DNA of 64,000 nt from Dictyobacter kobayashii (GTDB lineage: Bacteria > Chloroflexota > Ktedonobacteria > Ktedonobacterales > Ktedonobacteraceae), in contig NZ_BIFS01000001.1 in the NCBI RefSeq assembly GCF_003967555.1, positions 372,001-436,000 on the forward strand, given 5' to 3'. Positions 7,689-18,015 of the stretch are shown here, piece after piece. The notes beneath the pieces were generated by a model. That model worked only from the letters and a program-made list of their open reading frames with translations, ran no database searches and was not told the origin of the DNA. The position numbers and the translations under genes are program-made. The first letter of the stretch is position 1, and each line of letters opens with the position of its first letter.

Positions 7689-10010
7689 TCAAAATGGGGT
7701 TTGAACTTGAGCATGTCCAAGTTCTAGCAGGCGCTCGGCAAGGCCGGTATTGCGCAAAGCCACGCGATCGTTATGCACAGCGTATTCAAGGGCGGCGGGC
7801 TGACCAACAATCACGCAGAAACGTTTGGCACGCGTAATGGCGGTGTAGAGCAGATTGCGCTGCAAGAGCATGCGGTGTTCGCGTACCAGTGGCAGCACGA
7901 CGGCGGGATATTCACTGCCCTGGCTTTTATGTACGGTAACTGCGTAGGCCAGCACCAGTTCGTCCAGTTCGTGGAATTCATACTCGATCAATAATGGACC
8001 AGCCTCTTCTGCGAACTCTACTTTGACTTGCAGGTTCTCGCGATCAATGCGACGAATAAAACCAACGTCGCCATTGAAGACGCCTTTATCATAATTATTT
8101 CTGGTCTGCATGACCTTGTCACCCACCCGCAGCAGGCGATCTCCCCACTCGACCTGGGCCTGTTCAGCAGGATTGAGCTGGGCCTGCAAGCGCTCATTGA
8201 GCAGCTTGACACCTACTGCCCCTTTATACATGGGGGCCAGCACTTGAATATCGGAGATGGGATTAAAGTGGTATTTCGCCGGCAAGCGGCGCTGTACCAG
8301 GTCCAAAACTAACTGTTGAGCGCGAAAGGGATCTTCTTCGCGCATAAAAAAGAAGTCGCTGGTCGCTTCGATGCGTGGACTGGGCACGATACCACTATTA
8401 ATCTGGTGCGCGGTCACCACAATTTTGCTCTGCTGAGCCTGGCGGAATAGCTCAGTCAAACGTACAGCCGGGATGGCCTCTGAGCGCAATAGATCCCGTA
8501 AGACGTTGCCTGGCCCCACTGAGGGCAATTGATCGGCATCACCTACCAGTAAGAGATGGGAGGTACGCGGCAACGCTTTGAGCAGGTGATAGAAGAGCAG
8601 GATGTCTACCATTGAGAACTCATCAACAATTACAAACTGGTGAGGCAGGGGATTATCCTCGTTGCGCTGGTAGCTGTTGTCATGGGGAGCATATTCCAGC
8701 AAGCGATGCAGCGTTTTAGCCTGCACACCGGTGGCCTCAGTGAGACGCTTGGCCGCACGCCCTGTTGGGGCCGCCAGGGCGACATCCACTTTACGCGTGC
8801 GCAACAACATCAGCAACGCGCGCAGCGAGGTCGATTTTCCAGTACCCGGACCTCCGGTTAAAATAGAAACTTTCTGCTGGTAGCCAACCTGAACAGCCTC
8901 ACGCTGTCGCACCGTCAATTCCATACTGCGCTGCTGTTTGAGACGCTCAAAAACAATTTCCCACTGGCGCGCTGAGGTGGGTGGCAGACAACTGGGCGCG
9001 TTGCGCAAGATACGCAATAGGCGCGTTGAACCGCTCTCAGCATACCAGAAAGGGCCATAGTAGATACGCGACTGCGGCTCAGTGGAGGCTTCTTCCGGCT
9101 CAGATGGCTCATAGTCGCCGGTTTCTTCAGCGATAGAGAAGATTGTTTTCCCGCCAGCAACAGGGTTGCTATCAGCCAATGTAGTTGCTGGCTCAACAAA
9201 GATATCCTGTTCCGAGCGCAATTGTTCCATGGCGCCTTGCAATGTTTCTATAGGTACCTGCAGGATCTGTGAGGCGCGGCGGATCAGGTCATTCTCCAGC
9301 AGGAAACAATGGCCATCATCATTAGCCGCCTGCGTCAATACATACTTCAAGCCGGTTGCCAGGCGTGGAAGCCCATCAGGTGGTAGACCAAGCTTGACGG
9401 CGATATCATCAGCGGTCCGAAATCCAATGCCCTGCACCTCTTCAGCCAGTTGATAGGGATTCTCACGCACAATACGGATCGATTCACGGCCATACTCTTT
9501 GTAGATGCGGGTGGCTACATTCATTGAGACCTCATGAGATTGTAAGAAGAGGTGTAGTTCCTTAATGTCTTCCTGCTCTAACCAGGCCTTCTCGATACGC
9601 TCACAATCTTTAGCGCTAATCCCTTTGACCTGGGTCAACATCTCCGGCTGCTGCTCAATAATTGCCAGCGTCTGCTCGCCAAAGTGATCAACAATCGCCT
9701 GGGCCTTCTTGGGTCCAATGCCTTTGATCAAACCAGAGCTTAAATAACGCACCATGCCCTCAGTCGAAGCTGGCAAACGCTGGATAAAGCTGGCAACGCG
9801 CAGCTGGCGCCCATAACGTGCATCACTCTCCCACTCACCTTCCACCGACAACAGTTCACCAGGATGAATACCGGGCAGGAGCCCCACAATTGTGGTCAAA
9901 TCATCGCGAAAGAGGCGTCCACGATCATTTAAGCGAAAACGCGCCACCGTATACTGATTATCCTCATTGCGAAAAACAATATTTTCAACTGAACCTTCGA
10001 GCTTTGGCAT
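7689..10010 (-). CDS. recD2: RecD2-type SF1B DNA helicase (RecD/TraA family)
   Basis: The 773-residue protein starts with the RecD2 N-terminal domain (LEGSVENIVFRNEDNQYTVA), followed by helix-hairpin-helix repeats (IKGIGPKKAQAIV, VKGISAKDCERI, VQGIGFRTADDIA). The helicase core has Walker A GGPGTGKST near residue 385, Walker B VIVDEFSMVD, GDADQLPSVGPG, the LTELFRQA motif, and the C-terminal TVHKSQGSEYP and LYTAITRAK. RecD2 is a 5'-3' helicase of organisms lacking RecBCD and takes part in repair and replication-fork processing. Length and motif order match the family, and no frameshift is seen. It is apparently monocistronic. Confidence 0.95.
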   Translation of the reverse strand: MPKLEGSVENIVFRNEDNQYTVARFRLNDRGRLFRDDLTTIVGLLPGIHPGELLSVEGEWESDARYGRQLRVASFIQRLPASTEGMVRYLSSGLIKGIGPKKAQAIVDHFGEQTLAIIEQQPEMLTQVKGISAKDCERIEKAWLEQEDIKELHLFLQSHEVSMNVATRIYKEYGRESIRIVRENPYQLAEEVQGIGFRTADDIAVKLGLPPDGLPRLATGLKYVLTQAANDDGHCFLLENDLIRRASQILQVPIETLQGAMEQLRSEQDIFVEPATTLADSNPVAGGKTIFSIAEETGDYEPSEPEEASTEPQSRIYYGPFWYAESGSTRLLRILRNAPSCLPPTSARQWEIVFERLKQQRSMELTVRQREAVQVGYQQKVSILTGGPGTGKSTSLRALLMLLRTRKVDVALAAPTGRAAKRLTEATGVQAKTLHRLLEYAPHDNSYQRNEDNPLPHQFVIVDEFSMVDILLFYHLLKALPRTSHLLLVGDADQLPSVGPGNVLRDLLRSEAIPAVRLTELFRQAQQSKIVVTAHQINSGIVPSPRIEATSDFFFMREEDPFRAQQLVLDLVQRRLPAKYHFNPISDIQVLAPMYKGAVGVKLLNERLQAQLNPAEQAQVEWGDRLLRVGDKVMQTRNNYDKGVFNGDVGFIRRIDRENLQVKVEFAEEAGPLLIEYEFHELDELVLAYAVTVHKSQGSEYPAVVLPLVREHRMLLQRNLLYTAITRAKRFCVIVGQPAALEYAVHNDRVALRNTGLAERLLELGHAQVQTPF

Positions 10011-10244
10011 AGTCTGTCTATCAGTCCCTTAATAGGTGCATTTATCCTTCATCTAACAAAATAGCATTCTTCCGCATTAGCGAATTTTCGGTCATAGGCG
10101 CTTTTGAACCCGTTCGGCTGTTTGATCCTGGAGAAGGGGATGGTTAGTTTGATCGAAAATATTCCCTTTATGTCCGTCTCATAGTTTCTATAAAGTGACT
10201 ATACCACTTTTTAGTTCTTTCTTACAACGTAATATTCTTTCTTA

Positions 10245-10406
10245 CAGGGCTTTTTACTGTTCCTCCAAAGATCACAAGCAAGCGATACGATGTCCATTAT
10301 TTCCTGTGTGGAGTGTATGTGGTGGGTGGCCGCGGCCGCGGCCACCCACCACATACACTCCCAACCCGGCGCCGTAGGCGCCACAGGGGAACATGAAAAA
10401 GCCCTG
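10245..10406 (+). repeat. Dispersed hairpin repeat, copy 2 (most complete copy)
   Basis: The element is bounded by imperfect terminal inverted repeats: CAGGGCTTTTTACTGTTCC at the left and, inverted, GGGGAACATGAAAAAGCCCTG compressed to the same end at the right. Inside are AGCAAGCGATACGATG, a near-perfect hairpin of about 25-bp arms (GAGTGTATGTGGTGGGTGG and its complement), and CCCAACCCGGCGCCG. The rest of 10011-10526 shows nothing I can name apart from the start region of the VOC gene. Confidence 0.85.
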
Positions 10407-10526
10407 TCTTTCTCACACTAGTTGAGACACATTTAGGACTGATTGTTACCTTTACTCCTGTTAAGCTGTAACAGAAATAGGTGCTGCTCGCCAATGGGCT
10501 GAGCACTAGAGGAAATGGAGTAAATT

Positions 10527-10934
10527 ATGAAACTTATCTGTGTCCGTTTATTGATCAGCGATTTTGCTGTATCGCTCAATTTCTGGCATGATATCGTTGG
10601 TCTATCTCTGAAATATAGTGACGAGACAATGGGCTATGCCTATTTCGAGCTCGATGGAACCGGGTTAGAGCTTTTTAAGCGCGATGAATTCGTGACCTCG
10701 ATTGGCGAGGTGCCAGCGTCACATACAGCGCAGGAGTGGCAAACAGTGCTAAATTTCCAGGTGGAAGATGTCGATGCAACCTATGCCGAGCTGGTTAAGC
10801 GCGGCGCCCACTCGATCGCAAGGCCGCAAGATCGTCCAGCATGGCAGGCTCGCACCGCGCACTTCAGCGATCCTGATGGCCATATACTTGAAATTTATAG
10901 CCCATTGGGCGAAAATGAGCTTCCTACCGCTTAA
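10527..10934 (+). CDS. VOC (glyoxalase/bleomycin-resistance) family protein
   Basis: The 135-residue single-domain protein has the vicinal-oxygen-chelate pattern: FWHDIVGLSLKYSDE near residue 20, then YAYFELDGTGLELF, and the C-terminal AHFSDPDGHILEIYSPL with the usual metal-ligand glutamate. Such proteins act as dioxygenases, isomerases, lyases or drug-binding proteins. The substrate cannot be told. The start follows GAAATGGAG. It appears monocistronic and ends before a hairpin at 10963-11001. Confidence 0.88.
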   Translation: MKLICVRLLISDFAVSLNFWHDIVGLSLKYSDETMGYAYFELDGTGLELFKRDEFVTSIGEVPASHTAQEWQTVLNFQVEDVDATYAELVKRGAHSIARPQDRPAWQARTAHFSDPDGHILEIYSPLGENELPTA

Positions 10935-10962
10935 ATAAAAAGCTCTGCATTAAGAAAAGTTA

Positions 10963-11001
10963 ATAGCCTATCTGTTCCAAAATAACGAGCAGATAGGCTA
11001 T
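10963..11001 (+). terminator. Hairpin after the VOC gene
   Basis: ATAGCCTATCTG (10963-10974) pairs perfectly with CAGATAGGCTAT (10990-11001). No T tract follows, so termination is inferred from position only. Confidence 0.5.
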
Positions 11002-11136
11002 GCTATTGTGAGGTTCCCATTGACTAGGTTATAATAGTTTTTAATACTACACATGTGACATTATTCAGCTATAGAAGGTAATTATTGCACTCTTCAAAGC
11101 TACAATTTGTCTCAATAGGCAGATAGGGCAAAAAAG

Positions 11137-14100
11137 ATGAATGGAAAAGTCACCTATCGCCAGCAATTTACACGCTGCGGAAAAGAACGTTGCCGTAAAT
11201 GCAAAGAGGGCTCTGGGCATGGACCATACTGGTATGCCTATTGGAGCGTAAATGGCCGTACCGTGAGCAAATATATTGGGACAGACCTGCCCGAGTCTGT
11301 GAAACAAGAGCAACTTGCTGCTAATACTCCCACGATGACGCCTTCTTCGTCAAGTCCGGTTTTGCGTGTATATGTGCTGGGTCAATTTCGTATTGAGAGA
11401 AAGCAAGATCAGGATAGCTGGCAAACTATCGATGGCCGTCTCTGGCATCGCCGTCGCGCACGTTCCTTGCTCGGTTGCCTGTTAAGTAGCCCGAATCGAC
11501 GCTTGAGCCGCGAGCAAGTTATGGATCAACTCTGGCCTAATCTAGAGGTTGAAATTGCCGCTAATCGCCTCAATGGCGCTGTCCATGAATTGCGCCAGAT
11601 GCTAGAGCCAGACCTGACACGACCAGCCGCTTCCCGGCTCCTGCGCCTTGAGCGTGATGTGCTTGAGCTAGCTGGCCATCAACAGATCTGGGTCGATGCC
11701 GAAGCCTTTGAGAATCTCATTAAAGAAGCTGATACCTCCACTGACCCTGCCCGCACCAGGCAATTGCAAGAAGAAGCCGCCACCCTCTATCGGGGTAGTT
11801 ATTTATTGGAAGAACTATATTCAGAGTGGGCCGGCCAGCGACGTGATGCGCTCCAGCGAGCCTGGGTGGGACTGCTACTAAATCTGGCGCAGAGCCAGGC
11901 CGAGAATGAAGAGTATGCTAGCGCGATCGAAACCCTCGATCGCCTGCGTACAGCTGATCCAACCAATGAAACCGCGCTCCAACATCTGATGATGTTGTTG
12001 ACTCAGCGCGATCGTCGTGGTGAAGCATTGCAGGTATATAAACGCCATCAGGAGATGCTGCAGCGCGACTATGAGAGCGAGCCGCTACCTGAAACAATCG
12101 AGCTATATGAAAAGCTGCGCACTGGACATGTGCCCACGCTGTATACACAGAAAGCCGATAATACACCAAACACGGAACCATTAGAAGAATTGCCACCTCT
12201 GGACCTATCTTTCACGCGTCCACTATTTCAACTTGGCAGGCATTATCAAAGTCGCTTGATTGGCCGTGAACGGGAACTACAAACACTACGCCAGGTAATG
12301 CGTTCGCTAGAGAAAAAGGCAAACGCACCAATAAAAACGGCGCCGCACAATACACCGTCAACACCGTCTGCTACCAACCAGCAAACATACCAACCAACTT
12401 CGGCTTCACGCCCACGGCATACCCATTTTATGCTGCTACGCGGAGAACCAGGCATTGGCAAGACACGGCTGGCTGAAGAACTCAGCCTCGAAGCATATCA
12501 ACATGGCTGGACGGTGGCCTGGAGCCGATCCTATGAACAAGAAAGCACGATCCCTTATCATCCCTGGACCGATCTGCTGCGCATCCTTTTTAAGAGCACA
12601 TCGGCCTTTGCTGATCTGGTCAATCGTAAGCAGGATACGCCGACCGATTCTATGTTGCGCGAACTGGCCACATCTTCATTAAAGCTGGAGCGCCTTGGCG
12701 CCCTACTTCCTGATCTGCAAGTCCTGCAATCAACTAATGGGCAACCCTCAATCCCTATCTCGCTTGAACAGGAACGGCTACATCTCTGGGAAGCCGCCCT
12801 TGGCTTGATCGAGTCATTTAGTAAGCAGCATCCATTACTGCTGGTACTCGATGATCTCCACTGGGCAGATGAGAGCAGTATCGATCTCCTGACATATTTG
12901 ATCCATCATCTGCAGGAACAATCTGTGCTGCTGATCGGTACCTGTCGCGAAGGCGAGTTGGCACCGCAACATAAATTACGCACCCTGATCGCAGATCTAC
13001 AGCGTGAACAGGCAGTAGTGGTGGTCCCGGTCTTACCACTTACCTCAACCCAGATTGCTACGCTGGTCTCACATTTGCCCCAGGACCTGGTGGAAAGTAT
13101 TCAATCGCAGGCGGCGGGCAATCCATTCTTCGCTGAAGAATTGGCGCGTTACGTTGATACTTCATCTAATGAGTTAAATGGAGTAACAGGGCTACCAGAA
13201 TTATCGTCGCTCGATGCGGCTCCTTCTGCAAGCCAGTCCCATAATAGTTACAACGCACGCAAAAAAGGTAGTGAAGCAACAACACAAGCCGAGCATGAAC
13301 ATCAGCAGCCAACGGTCTCATTGCCGGAGGCCATAGCTGCAGTCCTGGAGCGGCGTCTGGGTAGGCTCAGTCAGGGATGCCAGCAATTGCTCGGCAAGGC
13401 CGCCGTCATCGGAGGCTCATTCGAGCTACGCCAATTGTTGCCTATGGCCAATGATTCAGATGAGGATACTGTCCTGGATCTACTGGATGAGGCGTTGAAC
13501 GCGGGCTTGTTGATCGAAGAAGGAACCGGGGCCAACATCGCTTATCATTTCTGGCATCCACTCATTATCAGCCATCTCTATAGCCGTCTCTCAGCAGCCC
13601 GGCGTGCACAGCTACATCGCCGAGCTGCTGAGGCTCTCAAAGCTACTTTCGCCAACCAGCCAGAGAAAGTCGCCACCACCATCGTCTACCACCTGAGTAA
13701 AGGTGGTGGCGATCGTAGAACGCTGGCCTATTATGCTGAAGTATCAGGAAATCAGGCCTATGCACTGGCTGCCTACGCTGAGGCACAACAATATTATATC
13801 CTGGTCTTTCAGGCCCTCAGTGGCGATGAGTTCACAGCTGCCAATCACATTGATTCACCCGAATATATTCAACATATTATAGAGAGAGAGATTGATCAGC
13901 TCCCATTCAGTGATCCATTACACCTCTGTCGTATTCTGGAGCGCATTGCTGAATGCAGCATCATCCTGGGCACGTTTGCCGAAGGGCGCCAGGTCTATGA
14001 GTACATTTTGAAGCTTCGTACCAGCACGCGTTTCCATCGCTATATCACCACAGAACTTGCGCTTTCTATCGAGGAAGTCGAGATACTGCGACAAAAAGAG

Positions 14101-15591
14101 GCACAGATTCAAGCCATGCTCTGGCGCGAGATCGGCAATTCCTGGACCTACACCAGCGAATATGAGCAGGCCAATCGTTGCTATGAGCGAGGTAAAAATG
14201 TGATGATACAGTCTGGCATTACCAGCGGTGCAGCCTGGGCGTGCCTGCATCTGCAGTATGGTGCTCTTTTCCGTCTGGAAGGAGACTATACCCAGGCCCG
14301 CCGCTATCTACAGGAAGCATTGTCCATGCTCGAAGAGTGCGTCCAGGCCCCCCAGGTACCTTATCAAAGGCTGCCAATGCCATACCTGCCTAAAGAACAG
14401 GGACAGCAAAACTGGCAAGTGCGCGATCTCTCCCTTACACGTATCGAACGAGCACTCACCGGCGATCCATTGGAGATTGGCTATGCCCATGAAAGACTCG
14501 GCATTGTAGCCGCCAGCTTAGGAGAGGTCAATAGCGCCCTCGAACATCTCAATATCGCCTTGACGATCTATGAACGGAGTGAGCTCGTCTCAGAAATGGC
14601 GCGTGTATGCGGCAATTTAGGAGCTGTCAATATTGTCAAAGGCGCTCACGATGAAGCGCGCCGCTATATGCGCCGCTCGCTGGAACTGGCAGAGCGCAGT
14701 GGCGATCTCCCCAATATGACCTTTGTAACTCATAATCTCGGTGACGTCGCCCAGCGTTCTGGCTCCCTGCGTGAAGCTGAAACATGGTTTCATCAAAGCC
14801 TGGAGTTAGCCGAGCGCATCAATGATCGCGAACGCATTAGTTGGAGCAATATCGCCCTGGCATCCGTACAGGCCGATATGGGCAATCTGCAGGAGGCTCT
14901 CAATAGTATCCGCCGCGCCATCTCCATCAGCCGCGATATCAAGAGTACGCGCTGCATTCGCTATGCCTTGCTTGGGTTGGCCGATCTGCGTATTACACAG
15001 GCAATTGCAGTTCAACACCATCCCAATGCCAGCGAAAACGTCAAGTACCGCATCCAATTGCTGGCCCGCGCTCGTACTACCCTGCAACGCTCAATCTCGC
15101 TTGAAGGGATGGAAATTGAGAATATTATTGATGCTAAACATTTACTGGCAATGGTGCACTTCTTGCAAGGCAACCTTGAAGAGGCGTGGCAGACTGCTCA
15201 GCAGACACTCAAAGATGCCCGGGATTATGAAACCACGCGTATCATTGAGCGGGCGTATCGCTTGCTGGGACGCATCCTGCATGCCCAGGGCCAAACCGAC
15301 CAGGCCATGGTCTATTTCGAGCAGGCACTACAAATCTGCCAGGAACATGGCTTGCGCCTCGATTACGCTCGCACACTCGCCTGTTATGGAGCATTACTCC
15401 TCGATCTAGATCCTCCTACTATCATGGATTCCGACTTGCATGAGGGTGCATCAACCACACCGCTACAGCAAAGAGGCTTGAAATATATGCAGGAAAGCTA
15501 TCAGATCTTCCATGAATGCGATGCCGCTATCGATCTGGCCATGACAGCGCAACTCTTTTCTGAACCAGCGCTGGTGCGCAGCTTGACGTAG
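11137..15591 (+). CDS. Giant transcriptional regulator: DUF6788, winged helix, BTAD, AAA ATPase and TPR repeats
   Basis: The 1,484-residue product starts with a Cys-rich DUF6788 module (RCGKERCRKCKEG, GPYWYAYW, residues about 5-55). It continues with an OmpR-like winged helix (LRVYVLGQFRIERK, residues about 75-170), a BTAD domain (WVDAEAFENLI to LRTADPTNETALQHLM), and an ATPase with Walker A GEPGIGKTRLAEE at about 436 and Walker B LLLVLDDLHWAD at about 566. The C-terminal 650 residues are tetratricopeptide repeats (GNLGAVNIVKGAHDEARRY, HNLGDVAQRSGSLREAE). This matches SARP/AfsR/MalT-like signal-transduction ATPases, which bind DNA when an inducer changes the TPR or ATPase part. The DUF6788 module at the front is unusual. 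No target operon is evident nearby, as the flanking genes are unrelated. Confidence 0.92.
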   Translation: MNGKVTYRQQFTRCGKERCRKCKEGSGHGPYWYAYWSVNGRTVSKYIGTDLPESVKQEQLAANTPTMTPSSSSPVLRVYVLGQFRIERKQDQDSWQTIDGRLWHRRRARSLLGCLLSSPNRRLSREQVMDQLWPNLEVEIAANRLNGAVHELRQMLEPDLTRPAASRLLRLERDVLELAGHQQIWVDAEAFENLIKEADTSTDPARTRQLQEEAATLYRGSYLLEELYSEWAGQRRDALQRAWVGLLLNLAQSQAENEEYASAIETLDRLRTADPTNETALQHLMMLLTQRDRRGEALQVYKRHQEMLQRDYESEPLPETIELYEKLRTGHVPTLYTQKADNTPNTEPLEELPPLDLSFTRPLFQLGRHYQSRLIGRERELQTLRQVMRSLEKKANAPIKTAPHNTPSTPSATNQQTYQPTSASRPRHTHFMLLRGEPGIGKTRLAEELSLEAYQHGWTVAWSRSYEQESTIPYHPWTDLLRILFKSTSAFADLVNRKQDTPTDSMLRELATSSLKLERLGALLPDLQVLQSTNGQPSIPISLEQERLHLWEAALGLIESFSKQHPLLLVLDDLHWADESSIDLLTYLIHHLQEQSVLLIGTCREGELAPQHKLRTLIADLQREQAVVVVPVLPLTSTQIATLVSHLPQDLVESIQSQAAGNPFFAEELARYVDTSSNELNGVTGLPELSSLDAAPSASQSHNSYNARKKGSEATTQAEHEHQQPTVSLPEAIAAVLERRLGRLSQGCQQLLGKAAVIGGSFELRQLLPMANDSDEDTVLDLLDEALNAGLLIEEGTGANIAYHFWHPLIISHLYSRLSAARRAQLHRRAAEALKATFANQPEKVATTIVYHLSKGGGDRRTLAYYAEVSGNQAYALAAYAEAQQYYILVFQALSGDEFTAANHIDSPEYIQHIIEREIDQLPFSDPLHLCRILERIAECSIILGTFAEGRQVYEYILKLRTSTRFHRYITTELALSIEEVEILRQKEAQIQAMLWREIGNSWTYTSEYEQANRCYERGKNVMIQSGITSGAAWACLHLQYGALFRLEGDYTQARRYLQEALSMLEECVQAPQVPYQRLPMPYLPKEQGQQNWQVRDLSLTRIERALTGDPLEIGYAHERLGIVAASLGEVNSALEHLNIALTIYERSELVSEMARVCGNLGAVNIVKGAHDEARRYMRRSLELAERSGDLPNMTFVTHNLGDVAQRSGSLREAETWFHQSLELAERINDRERISWSNIALASVQADMGNLQEALNSIRRAISISRDIKSTRCIRYALLGLADLRITQAIAVQHHPNASENVKYRIQLLARARTTLQRSISLEGMEIENIIDAKHLLAMVHFLQGNLEEAWQTAQQTLKDARDYETTRIIERAYRLLGRILHAQGQTDQAMVYFEQALQICQEHGLRLDYARTLACYGALLLDLDPPTIMDSDLHEGASTTPLQQRGLKYMQESYQIFHECDAAIDLAMTAQLFSEPALVRSLT

Positions 15592-16078
15592 AATTTTGTT
15601 TATGGTAAATTTATTGATGGATAGCGATTTAAATATCTGCTTTTGCGATTAACACTTTGTTTTCTTCAAATGAAAGGGCACAATCCTGAACATGGCGAAG
15701 GCGAAAGACAAACACCTGTTTGCACGCTGTGGCTGCCGTCTGTGCATCTTTGCACCCGAGCAGCGCATGGTCGCCCATAGCCTCACTATGCCCTTTTTCA
15801 GGTCGGACGCACCGTGCATGTAGCTTTCACATCACTGTTCGCTGACCACACATTCCTCGCATAGGTAAACCAGCCAATCAGGCCGTGGGCGCATTCTCCT
15901 CTACGTTCATCGCGAGCCTGCTTGTGCCTTCCGGTATCCCAACCTGGTCTGCCCCATTCCTGGCAAGCTCCCATTTGAACAGCAGGGATGCGCTCGCTTG
16001 CGTATGCGAAACATATATGCAACCCATACTTTAAGCAGGGGTTGCCAATCAATAGCCAGGAAAGAATGGAGTATATCA
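15592..16078. other. Intergenic stretch without a recognised gene
   Basis: A 43-codon plus-strand frame (15692-15823, with RCGCRLCIFAPEQ) is the only coding-like piece. It has no convincing ribosome-binding site and I do not recognise it. No palindrome, promoter or mobile-element end stands out. Confidence 0.35.
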
Positions 16079-17029
16079 ATGACCGCTATTACACTTCCAA
16101 CAGACTTGATTATTCGTGCCGCCACGCGTGATGACGCGCAGGCAATCATCGATCTATACGCAAAAGTAGAACTGGCAGAGACAGGACAGAGCGATAACAC
16201 AGTGTCAGATGTCTATGAGCTCTGGGATGGTGAAAAGCTGGACCTGGCAAACAATTCCTGCGCAATTTTCACTGCCAGCGGTGAACTGATCGGGTATACA
16301 GGTGTGGCCAACACAGGTCGGGGCGTGCTACTGGATGTGCATACACAGGTCCATCCAGCTTATGCTGAACTACCATTGGCTGACTTCCTCCTTCAATTTG
16401 CCGATGAGCGTACCCGGGTCCTGCTGGCTGCCGACGACAAGTTGCCGCGCCGCCTCTATACCTGGGGCTTTACGCAGTCCAATACAGCTCTCTTTATCCA
16501 ACATGGCTTTACGATCGAGAACAGCGATTATCGCATGGAGGTAATCTTAGAAACAGAGCCACAACAGCCGCAGCCCTTACCTGGCATCACCGTCCGTCCA
16601 TTCATCCCGGGAAAGGAGGAGCGCGCCGTCTATGACGTGATCGCCGAAGCGTTTCCCGATATCGATGGCAAACCTTATCGACCATATGAAGACTGGTATG
16701 AAAAGGTGTTTGAGAAGACCGCTAGCTTTGAGCCCTCGATGCTCTATGTAGCCGTTGCCGAGGACCAGATAGTGGGCGTTACCATCTGCCGCGTCTATCC
16801 GGACAACGGAGAAGGCTTCATCTGGCAGGTAGGGATGCGACGTGCCTGGCGCAAACGTGGTATCGCTAACCAGCTACTGCGCACTGCTCTCACCACCTAT
16901 TATCAACGCGGTATGAAACGTATCATGCTGGATGTCGATGCCAATAACGCGACTGGTGCCCATCAGCTCTATGCCAGCATCGGCATGCACAAACAATCCC
17001 AGGTCGATAGCCTGGTTAAAACATTTTAG
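16079..17029 (+). CDS. Double-domain GNAT acetyltransferase
   Basis: The 316-residue protein consists of two GNAT-like halves. The first (LIIRAATRDDAQAIIDLY to about residue 150) lacks a clear CoA loop. The second (ITVRPFIPGKEERAVYDVI onward) has the canonical VGMRRAWRKRGIANQLLRTA acetyl-CoA loop and DVDANNATGAHQLYASIGM. Tandem GNATs of this type often acetylate small amines or antibiotics, but the substrate is unknown. I chose the ATG at 16079 (GAATGGAG upstream). The frame is open to 15998, but the extra N-terminal residues do not resemble the fold. Confidence 0.88.
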   Translation: MTAITLPTDLIIRAATRDDAQAIIDLYAKVELAETGQSDNTVSDVYELWDGEKLDLANNSCAIFTASGELIGYTGVANTGRGVLLDVHTQVHPAYAELPLADFLLQFADERTRVLLAADDKLPRRLYTWGFTQSNTALFIQHGFTIENSDYRMEVILETEPQQPQPLPGITVRPFIPGKEERAVYDVIAEAFPDIDGKPYRPYEDWYEKVFEKTASFEPSMLYVAVAEDQIVGVTICRVYPDNGEGFIWQVGMRRAWRKRGIANQLLRTALTTYYQRGMKRIMLDVDANNATGAHQLYASIGMHKQSQVDSLVKTF

Positions 17030-17240
17030 ATAAGAAAGCTAGGTGTGCTCCTTGCAGGTGCTTTTTTCTTTCGCGCTTGAAAAAGCCACCGGAGAGGAAA
17101 CAAGCCCCAAACCTGCAGGGGGCGATTTAGTACAGAATGTTGTATGATGGGAAGGAGTTTTTGCTGCGTCAGTGCCGATCGAGCGTCACTCATGCAGCTT
17201 GATCCTGTTGCTTTTAGAGCCAGGGAAAGGCGATTCTCTT

Positions 17241-17921
17241 ATGTCCGATATCTCATTAGAACAAGAAAAACAGCAACGTCATGCTATTGAAGCGCAGATT
17301 GCGCAACTCTTTGCTCCCGAAGACGATGGGCTCCGTCAGGCATTAGAGTCCGCTAAAGCGGCGGGCTTGCCAGAAATTCAGATTAATCCAATTCAGGGAA
17401 AGTTGCTCCAGGTTTTCGCAGCCGCCAGCCATGCACGCAAGATTCTGGAGATTGGCTCTCTGGCTGGCTACAGCGGTATCTGGCTGGCCCGGGCCCTGCC
17501 TGCCGATGGCCGGCTGATTACATTGGAGATCGATCCTAAACATGCTGAGGTAGTACGCGCGTCATTTGCCCGCGCAGGCGTGGCTGAGCGCGCCGAGGTA
17601 CGCGTTGGCAATGCCCTGGATCAACTTTCAACGCTGCAGACCGAGGCACCCTTTGATCTTATTTTCATCGATGCTGATAAAGTCAGCTACCCCCAATATT
17701 TAGAATGGGCCATCAAGCTCAGTCGCTCGGGCAGTATCATTATCGCCGATAATTGCGTCCGTGGTGGCAATGTCTTCCAACCATCACCTGAGATGAGTGA
17801 GGATACTGCTGGCCTGGTTAAATATAATCAATTAACCCGCGAGGATCCACGCCTGACCACGATTGTACTGGCCAATGACAACGATTATACTGACGGTTTC
17901 AATGTAGCCGTCGTTAAATAG
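17241..17921 (+). CDS. Class I SAM-dependent O-methyltransferase (family 3)
   Basis: The 226-residue product has SAM motif I (ILEIGSLAGYSGIWLA), the acidic motif LITLEIDPKH, LIFIDADKVSYPQYL and the C-terminal IIADNCVRGG, which are hallmarks of caffeoyl-CoA/catechol-type O-methyltransferases that need a divalent metal. The substrate is unknown. I chose the ATG at 17241 because GGGAAAGGCG precedes it; the frame remains open to 17172. A clear hairpin with a T tract lies 10 bp past the stop, so this gene is probably its own unit. Confidence 0.9.
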   Translation: MSDISLEQEKQQRHAIEAQIAQLFAPEDDGLRQALESAKAAGLPEIQINPIQGKLLQVFAAASHARKILEIGSLAGYSGIWLARALPADGRLITLEIDPKHAEVVRASFARAGVAERAEVRVGNALDQLSTLQTEAPFDLIFIDADKVSYPQYLEWAIKLSRSGSIIIADNCVRGGNVFQPSPEMSEDTAGLVKYNQLTREDPRLTTIVLANDNDYTDGFNVAVVK

Positions 17922-17930
17922 AGAATAGAA

Positions 17931-17960
17931 AAGAAGCCGCGCAGGCAACGCGGCTTCTTT
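17931..17960. terminator. Intrinsic terminator after the O-methyltransferase
   Basis: AAGAAGCCGCG (17931-17941) pairs with CGCGGCTTCTT (17949-17959), followed by T residues. With A residues upstream it could also serve the convergent minus-strand gene. Confidence 0.8.
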
Positions 17961-18015
17961 AGTAGAACTTTTTGCATCGAAGAGAAAAAACTCATCAATT
18001 AGCCCTGGCTCCTGC

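Noticed and set aside
15692..15823. 43-codon Cys-containing ORF
   Set aside because: No ribosome-binding site and no recognised family; mentioned only in the intergenic entry.
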